A model generated the notes under the pieces. It was not told the origin of the DNA and searched no databases. It saw only the letters and a program-made list of their open reading frames with translations. Positions 1 through 7,100 of a stretch of 15,087 bases of DNA are shown in pieces. Both the position numbers and the translations under genes were made by a program. Each line of letters begins with the position of its first letter. Positions within the stretch are counted from its first letter, which is position 1. Source of the stretch: Pelagophyceae sp. CCMP2097 (Eukaryota; Sar; Pelagophyceae); contig MU657891.1 in the NCBI GenBank assembly GCA_026770575.1, forward strand, positions 5,500 to 20,586. Reading direction: 5' to 3'.

Positions 1-245
1 GGTCCGTCCCGGACAAAAATTACAACCAGCCCGTCCCGGACGGAGATTCTAAACACCTTCCATCGCCCGTCGCGCCCTCCACGGGACCCCTCCGAACTGA
101 CTACCCTCGCCCACGACCGACCTACCCTCGCCCACGACCTCACCGAATCCCTCTTATACACCAGCTCCGAAGCCCGGCGACCCCTATCTGTCAGAGACCC
201 AGTACAATTGTAAGGGTCGTGACCCTTGGGGGAAGGCTTACGCTA
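1..245. other. Upstream region of first membrane-protein copy, no gene seen
   Basis: I see no convincing coding region here. The stretch is less GC-biased than the exons that follow and carries two short direct repeats: an 11-base unit (ccgtcccggac) at 4-14 and 31-41, and the 18-base repeat listed separately at 101-139. It probably holds the promoter and 5' leader of the gene that starts at 246 or 309, but I recognise no TATA box or other defined element. Confidence 0.5.
101..139. repeat. 18-bp direct repeat, two copies
   Basis: The unit ctaccctcgcccacgacc occurs at 101-118 and again at 122-139, separated by 3 bases, giving a 21-base period. Both copies are identical. The function is unknown; it lies just upstream of the first membrane-protein gene and could be a simple slippage product or a pair of binding sites. 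Confidence 0.85.
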
Positions 246-1806
246 ATGTGGGGGGCGGCGGCGGCGGCGGTGCGCTCGACCGAGGCCGCGGCGGGTCCCG
301 CCCGCGCGATGCCGTATCAGGGCTTCGTGGGCCGGCAGATCACGGTATTAAATAAACTGCCCTCACCTCACTTGGCCCGCACGGTCCGCGTCGTGCCCTT
401 CGACGAGCCCGCGGCCGCGGGTTGCGCCGCGCCGCTTCGCGGCCCGACGGACGAGGAGCGCGCTATTTACGCGTCGCACCGCCACCTGCAGACGGCGGAG
501 GGCGCCGTCGAGCTACGGCGGCTCCTGGCGCTGCAGACGCGCGCGACGTCGCTATCGGTGAAGCTGGAGCGCGACGCCCTCCGCGCCGCCGTCGCCCAGG
601 CGTACGGCACGTATTCTGCGTTAACGCTATTCTGGGCCGCCACGGTCATTGACGCCAACGCGCGGGCGGGCCGGGCCAAGCCCGACGACGTCGACCTCCG
701 GCGCTGCACGTGGCCGGCCATGGTGCGTGGCGACGCATGATGCACGCATGCGCGGGCCCGGCACGAAGAGGACGGCGGGACTGAGGCGGGGTAGGTCTTG
801 ACCGTCGCTGGTAAGATCCTCATCCCGCTCGCGCTGCTCATCGACTCGCCGCACAACGTGCCGAAGATCGCGTGCCTGATGGCGTACGGCAATCGCAACG
901 TCGAGGTCACGATCAATTCCATTTCTTACCGAGTCGGCGTCTTCGTCGTCTGCCTCGTCGCGCTCTGGACAAACTACCAGTCCATACAAGATGAAATGAC
1001 CGCCTTCAAGTTCCTAAAAGAGTTCAAATGCGACGACCTTCGAAAGCAAACCGGCGAAGCCGTCGAGGAGGGCGCCGCGACAAACGCCCCCGCGCCCGCC
1101 GCCGACGTATCCGACGTCGCCGGCCGCGCGAAGAAGGACGGCGCGGGCGAGCTGCTCGAAATATTCGCCGAGGTTAACCTTCTATCTTTTAAGCTTGTGA
1201 TTTTTGCGTCGATCCTGCTCTTCTACGCGCAGAACACCATCGTCTCCATCGTGCTCAATTCACTGGCGCTACAATTTATCCTACAGATCGACGTCACCGT
1301 AGTCACGCTCGTGACTCATTAAGGCACGATCCTAAAGGTGTTCGCGTCCTGGTTCGAAGACTTTGACTGGTACGAAGACCGCGTCACGGCGTACCTCGAG
1401 CGGCGCCTCGACCATACGGCTCGCCACCCGCTCTTTAAGAGCGACCGGCGGCGCGCCTCGGTGCTGGGCAACGTCCTGCACTTTAGCAGGCCGCGCGCGT
1501 GCCCGTGCCTCCGCTTCAACTTCTCGCAGAGTTTCTTTTCGGGGTCCGTTGTCTCGCTCAACCGGGACTGGTTCGACTCGCACTGGCTCGTCAAGGTATG
1601 TAATATGCGTTGCGGTATATATACCGGGCCCCAAATCACCCAGGGTGGTCTTAAGCAATCAATCACAAGATGTCCGGTCCCGGAGGACCTTTTCCTGTTA
1701 GGTCACCACTTTTACCGACTTTACGCTGCTGCCGGCCATGGTATATTTTGCCTTCTTCGTCCCCGTCTGCCTATACCCCACGTTATCCGACGACTTGGCG
1801 GTCTAG
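246..1806 (+). pseudogene. Multi-pass membrane protein, tandem copy A, with in-frame stop
   Basis: This is an unnamed membrane protein, paralogous to the gene at 2530-3826. The exons I infer are 246-722, 795-1595 and 1702-1806. The intron 723-794 (gtgcgt...gtag) sits exactly where the second copy has one. Conserved blocks in order are TDEERAIYASH, a hydrophobic FWAAT segment, GKILIPL, a YRVGVF..VALWTNYQ membrane segment, IFAEVNLLSF...ILLFY, and NSLALQFILQIDV, then FASWFEDFDWY and a final hydrophobic LLPAMVYF segment. The asparagine/aspartate-bearing NSLALQFILQID motif resembles one I recall from large protist membrane proteins of unknown function. The defect is TAA at 1320-1322, where the other copy has a lysine codon; reading continues open in the same frame afterwards. 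A possible 39-nt intron (1299-1337, gtagtc...aaag) would remove the stop, so it may not be dead. The start is uncertain: ATG at 246 or 309. About 60-80 N-terminal residues have no counterpart in copy B. Confidence 0.6.
1613..1626. repeat. Perfect 14-bp palindrome inside copy-A intron
   Basis: The sequence cggtatatataccg is its own reverse complement. It lies in the intron 1596-1701 of membrane-protein copy A, which copy B lacks at that position. It is one of the few AT-rich spots in the neighbourhood. Confidence 0.8.
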
Positions 1807-1890
1807 CTGTGTAAACGACGGCAACTCAGTGGCCTCGCTATGTATAAGCGACGCGTCGACGCACGCGAAAGGGGCGGCGCACCGGGGGGG

Positions 1891-1939
1891 CTAACCGGGC
1901 TAACCGGGCTAACCGGGCTAACCGGGGGGGCTAACCGGG
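1891..1939. repeat. 9-bp tandem repeat (ctaaccggg), five units
   Basis: Four units of ctaaccggg run head to tail from 1891 to 1926. Four extra G bases follow, then a fifth unit at 1931-1939. It starts at the inner edge of the left copy of the ~48-bp flanking repeat, whose right copy has a single diverged unit (ctaatcggg). The array has therefore probably expanded from one unit on the left side only. Confidence 0.9.
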
Positions 1940-1981
1940 CTGTGTAAACTGTATAAGCTGAGCTGCCGCGTAGGAACCTAT

Positions 1982-2320
1982 ATAGGGCCCTACGACCCTA
2001 CGTAGGGTAGGCTGAACCCTACGCGGCCCATAGGGCCCCACGGAAGGCTTTGTGAGATTTTGGCGACACCAAGGGCTCGGCGGGCCATCCGACGACGACG
2101 AAGACGACGAGCCGCCGAGCCCGAGGCCGTCGACGCCGAGCCGCCCGGACGACGCCTACGTGGTGCTAACAAGGACCTCGACGTGGACCCTGGCTCAAGG
2201 TTGGGCGGCCCGCGGGCGGCGACGCGCGCCGGCTGGAACCCCGTCGTCCCACGGTACCCTAAGTGGGACCCTACATAGGGCCCCACGACCCTACGTAGCT
2301 AGAGTAGGCTGGACCCTACG
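1982..2320. repeat. Direct repeat pair containing CCTACGTAG palindromes
   Basis: Left copy (about 1982-2022) and right copy (about 2275-2320) share atagggccc, acgaccctacgtag, taggctg and accctacg in the same order. They differ by a few substitutions and a short indel (ctaga in the right copy). Each contains the palindrome ctacgtag; the left extends it to ccctacgtaggg. They bracket about 250 bases of GC-rich sequence. The arrangement resembles the ends of a small non-autonomous element, but I cannot define inverted termini or a target-site duplication. Confidence 0.65.
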
Positions 2321-2529
2321 ACCCTAACAAATAAACACACACACGCGTCGACGCGCACGAAAGGGGCGGCGCATCGGGGGGGCTAATCGGGGACCCGACC
2401 GATACAGAACTTTCTGGAAAGGTCTGAAAGCTTGCGACGCGCCGTCAAACGATTCCAGACGGCACTGGATACCACTGCCCGGACGAGGCCGCGCGGTGGG
2501 TCCCTCGCGCGAGTGCTCCACGGCTCGCA

Positions 2530-3826
2530 ATGGAGCGGGTCCTCCCGCTCGACGCTGCACCCTCGACGCGCGGCCCGACGGACGAGGAGCGCGCTATTTA
2601 CGCGTCGCACCGCCACCTGCAGACGGCGGGCGCCGCCGCCCGGCTCCTGGCGCTGGAGACGCGCGCGACGTCGCTCGCGGTGAAGTTTGAGCGCGACGCC
2701 TTGCAAGCCGCCGTGGCCGAGTCGTGCGGCACGTACTCTTCATTCATTCTCTTCTGGGCCGCCACGATCATGGACGCCAACGCCCGGGCCGGTCGCACGA
2801 AGCCCTGGGGCGGCGACATGGACCTGCGGCGCGACGCGCGGCCGGCCATGGTGCGTCTCTCGGACGGACGACGCGAGAAGCCACGCGGCGATTTGCAGGT
2901 CGTGAGCGCCGTGGGGAAGATCCTCATCCCGCTCACGGTCCTCGTCGAATCGCCGTTCACGATGCCGAGCGTCGCGTGCCCCGCGGCGTACGCGGGCGAG
3001 GCCTTCCGATGGTCGCTCCAAGCCGTGTCGTACCGCGTCGGCGTCTTCGCCGTCTGCGTCGTCGCGCTCTGGACAAACTACCAGAAGATCCAGGCGGACG
3101 AGGCCGCAATGACGTTTCTGCAAGAGTTCTCCTGCGACGACTTTTGCGCATCCGCCGACAAGCCCGACGACGCGGCGGTCGAGGGGAACGCTGTCGAAGT
3201 CGCCGAGCGGGGCCGCAAGAAGAAGGACGGCGCGGGCGACCTGCTGCAATCTTCGCCGAGATTAATCTCCTTTCGTTTAAGTTCGTGCTCCTGGCGTCAA
3301 TCCTGCTCGCGCCCGTGTCCCAACACGAGAGGTCCTGGTTGAATCGTCCCGCATAGAGATTTGACGATTGGCCAGGGTCTTCTACTCGCAGAACACCATC
3401 GCCGACATTGTGCTCAACTCGATCGCGCTGCAGTTCATCTTGCAGATCGACGTTACAGTCGTTTCGCTCGTCAAGCACAAGGCGTCGATCCAAAAGGGAT
3501 TCGCGTCGTGGTTCGAAGAATTCGACTGGTACGACGGCCGCGTCACGGCGTACCTCGAGCGGCGCCTCGACGAAAAGGCGGCGTTCAACACGGACGACCG
3601 ACGGCGCGCCTCGGTCTGGGCCGACGTCTTGCACGTCACCAGGCCCCGCGTGTTCCCGTTCCTCTGCTTCAGCCGCACTCCGCGGTGCGTCTCGCTCAAT
3701 CGGGAATGGATCGACTCGCACTGGCTCGTCAAGGTCATCACGCTCACCGACGCGACGCTGTTCCCCGCCATGGTCTACTTTCTATTCTGCGTCGCAGTCT
3801 GCGTTCATCCAACGTACGACGATTAG
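2530..3826 (+). CDS. Multi-pass membrane protein, tandem copy B, with compensated frameshift
   Basis: This unnamed membrane protein is homologous to copy A from about 439 (A) and 2570 (B) onward. Exons 2530-2850, 2899-3314 and 3376-3826 join into one open frame of 395 residues. The first intron (2851-2898, gtgcgt...gcag) is a multiple of three with no stop, so retention would also stay open. The order matches copy A: TDEERAIYASH, hydrophobic FILFWAAT, GKILIPL, YRVGVFAVCVVALW, NSIALQFILQIDV, FASWFEEFDWY, and a last hydrophobic LFPAMVYFLF segment. One base is missing near 3245-3252 relative to copy A, so the IFAEINLLSF...ASILL membrane block lies out of frame. The second intron (3315-3375, gtgtcc...ccag), absent from copy A, restores the frame downstream. 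The spliced product would carry about 22 altered residues in place of a membrane segment. It is either a decaying copy, a functional variant, or affected by a sequencing error. No function is assigned. Confidence 0.6.
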
Positions 3827-4161
3827 CGTCGTAAGCGACCTCCAAACTCGCACGAGGGGCGTCGCGCCGGCACGCTCGACTTCGATGGTACGCTGGGTTC
3901 CTTTGTTAGCGGAGACTCGATCAAAGATGGCGTCTTCCGTCGGGCGAGCGTCTCCGCGGTCATCTCGGTTTTTGAGCAAACGACGTGAGCCTAAGGTGGG
4001 TCGGTCGATCCTAGAGTTCCTGCGGGGGCTTCGGAGGACGCGGCGCTCACGTGGTCTGTCGCTGCCGCGCTCGTCGCGAGATCCAGTCTTCAGCCCCTGC
4101 CGCCGCCGCGCCTCCTCGAGGCACGCTCGCGGTCCGAGGCACGGCGTTCATCATCGCGGGC
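3827..4161. other. Convergent intergenic region, no gene seen
   Basis: This lies between the stop of membrane-protein copy B (plus strand) and the stop of the RING/BRCT gene (minus strand), so it should hold both 3' untranslated regions. I find no AATAAA in either orientation. A short minus-strand open stretch at 3782-3979 has no family resemblance or splice link to the RING/BRCT gene, and I do not call it a gene. Confidence 0.5.
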
Positions 4162-7100
4162 CTACGGGGTCGACGTCGTCTCGCAAAGTGTGTTGTAGAG
4201 GCGAGGCGGCGCGGTTTCGTACAGGTCAAAAATCGACGTTGAGTCGTCCTCGGGGGCCACGAGGTCGCACGAGCTCTTGCTGCGCGACTGCCACGGGACG
4301 GAAAAAGAGAGCGAGGACCGCGCCGGCGACGGCGCCTCACGCCGCGCCCGGGACGGCGCGGGCGTCCGGCTCGGCTCCCGGAGCGGCGACGCCAGCGAAG
4401 ACGTGCGCCCGCCGGCCGACGACGAGGCGCGCCCGCCGGCGCCGGGGTCGGCGTCGCTGAACGACGCGATGGTGTCCTCGGGCGTCGCCCGGCGCGGGTC
4501 CGCGGCCGCGCGCGGCGAGTCGGCCTCCTCGATGTCGTCCTCGCGGTCCGTCTGCGACGACGACTCGGCCGGCCGCGCCGCCATTGCCGCCGCGGCCGCG
4601 CGGCGCGCGGCGCGCGGCCTCGCGCGCGACGACGCGTCCGAGCTGCGCAACGGCTCGGTCGTCGAGCTCGACAGCTCGCTCTTCCGCCGCCGCCGCGGGA
4701 TCGACGCGCCCCTAATCATCTGGCCCCAGCCGATGAGCGTCTTGATGCCTGCGGCGTCGCGCGTCGGCGCGATGAGCTTCTCCGAAATATAGACGCTCGA
4801 GATTCCCCGCGCGCGCGGAAGCAACGACGCTTTGACGCGAGGGTCCGCGCGCAAACACACCTTGCGTGTCGAGCGTTTGCTCGCCGCCCTGCGTGTCCAG
4901 GTCGTCGTACTGCGACGACGACGCGCGCGCGTGCGCCGGCGCGCGGTCGTCGGGGAGCGACGACTGCTGCGACTCCTCGGGCCGCTGCGACTCCTCGGGC
5001 AGGTCCGAGCAAAACGTCCGCTGGCTCTCGTTGCTCGGCGCGACGTCGTCCGAGCGGCGCCGGTGGTCGCGGTGCGGCGGCGCGAGCTCCTCCGCAGCGG
5101 CGCTGCCGCGATTTCGGCGGGCCTCGGCGGCGGCGGCGGCGCGCGGCAGCGGCGCCCGTCCGCCGTCCGCGCGGCTGCGGACCCCCGCCGTCGTGTCGGA
5201 GCCGTCGCCGTCGTCGTCGTCGTCGTCGGGTCGGAGTCTCTGAGCCCCAGCGCCGTCGGCCGCGCCGCGCGGACCGTCGTCGCTCGGTTCGTCGTCCTCG
5301 ATGGGCGTTGTGGACGTCCCGTCGCCCGGGCCCGGCACGTTATCGCCCCAGCCCGCGCCGTCCAAGCGCATGGTCACGATCTCGGAGTCGTCGTCGCGAG
5401 GCGGCGCGCGCACCGGCTCGAGCAGCGGAGCCGGAGCGACTTCCGCGGCGGAGGAGACCCTCTGTCGCGGACTGTCGGCCGCGCCGTCCTCGGCGGCACC
5501 CAGAGGCGCAGCAACCGCGGTGGGCTGCTGGCCGCCCGCTGCGTCCTCCGTCGCGTTCTCGGCCGCGGCGTCCGCCCCCACGTCCTCCACCGCGTCCTCC
5601 GCCGCGTCCGCTGCCGCCGCGCCGTGGACGGCTTCCGTCGTCGCCGCCGCCGCCGCGCCGTGGGCAGCGCCGTCGTCGGATATCGTCGGTGCTGCGTCGC
5701 GGGGCGACGCTGCGCAGTCGCTCCTCTCCGCCGTCGCAGCGCCGACGTCGGCTGCCACCACCAAAGGAGTGAGCGCGCGGCCGCCGTCGTCCTGCAAAGG
5801 CGCCTGCGACGTCCCGTCCTGCAAAGGCGCCTGCTGCGACGGCTCGTGCTGCGACAGCGCCTGCTGCGACGGCTCTCCCGCGTCATCTTCCGCGTCCGAG
5901 AAGTCGAAGTTGATCGGCGGGGCCGCGGCGCTCGTTGACTCGTCCAGGACGAGTCCAGCGGCCGCGCCGCCGTCGGCCCGCGCCGCCGCCGACACGTCGG
6001 CTTGGCCTGCCGCCCGGCGCGCGCCGTCGTCGGATGGCACCGCCGCGCGTTGAGGCTTCGCGGCAGCCCCCACGGCGCGAGAGTCGCTCTGCGCCGCGGC
6101 AGGCTCGTCCTCGCCGGGATCCGGCGATGCGAAGACCGGCGCAGCGCCGTCGTTCGTTCCGCCTCCTTTGGAAGACGCGGTGCGATCGGCGTCGTCGCCG
6201 CTGCCTCGCCGTGCAGGCGCCTCTTGCGCCGCGTCGACGCCGTCCTGGCTCGGCGCCTCAGACGGTGACGCGTTGGTCACATGCCCAGGGCCGGGCGAGT
6301 CCTCGTCGTCCGGAGCGGCCGCGGGAGCGCCGTCGTCGCCGTCTGGCTCGCCTTGGTCCGAGGCGCGCACGTCTTCCCTCGGGCTGCGCGCTTCGGCAGC
6401 GGCAGGAGCCGGCGCGGTGTCTTCGTCGTCCGGCGCGACCGAGGAGGACGCAGAGCCGCCGTCGTCGCCGGCGCCCAGCCCCGCAGACCGCCGCGCAGAC
6501 CGCCGGCGCGCCTCTCGGTCCTGCGCCGCAAAGGCGTCGACCTGCGTCGCAATGTCGAACGACGGGTCGTCGTCGTCGCTCGCCTCCGCCTCGACGGACG
6601 GGTCTCCGTCATCTTGGGCGGCCGCGGGCGAAGCATCCTCGTCCTGGCCCTCGTCAACAGCTTCCTCGTCCACGGCGTCCTCGTCCACAGCTTCCTCGTC
6701 CACGTCATCCATCTCCGCTCGCTCGTCCGGCGTGACCGAGGACGAGGCATCGTCGTCGTCGCCGCCCCGCCGCGCGGCGGCCGCTCGGCCCTGCACCGCG
6801 AAGACGCTGACCTGCGTCGCGACGTCGAACGACGGCTCCTCGTCGTCGTCGCTCGCGGCCGCCGGCGCGGGCGGGTCCTCGTCCGGCGCGGCCCCGGCGT
6901 CGAGGCCACCGGTCTCCCGCAGGTCGCCGCCGTCCTGCGAGTCGTCGTCGAACTGGTCCCAGGGCCGCACGCCCGGCGTCGACTGCGCCGCGGCGGGCCA
7001 GGGCCCGACGCCGCTGCCGAGGCGCCGCCGCTTGGAGACCGGCGGCTCCGCAAGGTGGGATTGCGGCGCCTCGGCGCCGCCGCCGCCGCCGCGGGTCGTT

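Larger units (their letters stand above)
1851..2392. repeat. Repeat nest flanked by a ~48-bp direct repeat
   Basis: A segment of about 48 bases beginning acgcgtcgacg, with the core gaaaggggcggcgca and ending in a G-run then ctaa, occurs at about 1851-1898 and again at about 2343-2392 with few differences. It encloses about 440 bases holding a 9-base tandem array (1891-1939), a second pair of direct repeats (1982-2022 and 2275-2320), and a middle block at about 2045-2260. The middle block could encode an acidic Asp/Pro-rich peptide on the plus strand but has no start, stop or splice context I can defend. No transposase is present. The nest fills the space between the two membrane-protein copies. 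Confidence 0.7.

Noticed and set aside
1320..1322. TAA in copy A read as a sense codon (variant genetic code)
   Set aside because: The gene at 14101-14777 ends at TAA, and other genes here end at TGA or TAG in positions that fit their families, so all three stops appear to act as stops.
1332..1658. Minus-strand frames opposite copy A
   Set aside because: They are shadows of the conserved plus-strand membrane-protein exon and show no independent homology or splice structure.
1891..1939. CRISPR-like array
   Set aside because: The repeats are 9 bp, directly adjacent and without spacers, in a eukaryotic context, so it is a plain tandem repeat.
2052..2327. Plus-strand frame with an acidic DDDEDD run between the repeats
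   Set aside because: It has no ATG in context, no family resemblance and runs straight into repeat sequence. I describe it as part of the repeat nest only.
4832..5938. Long plus-strand open frame (368 codons) opposite the RING/BRCT tail exon
   Set aside because: It is an Arg/Val/Ala-rich mirror of the acidic, GC-rich coding strand. Other plus frames (5301-6053, 6168-7139) are also open there simply because stops are rare. The minus strand has the splice-consistent, domain-bearing frame.
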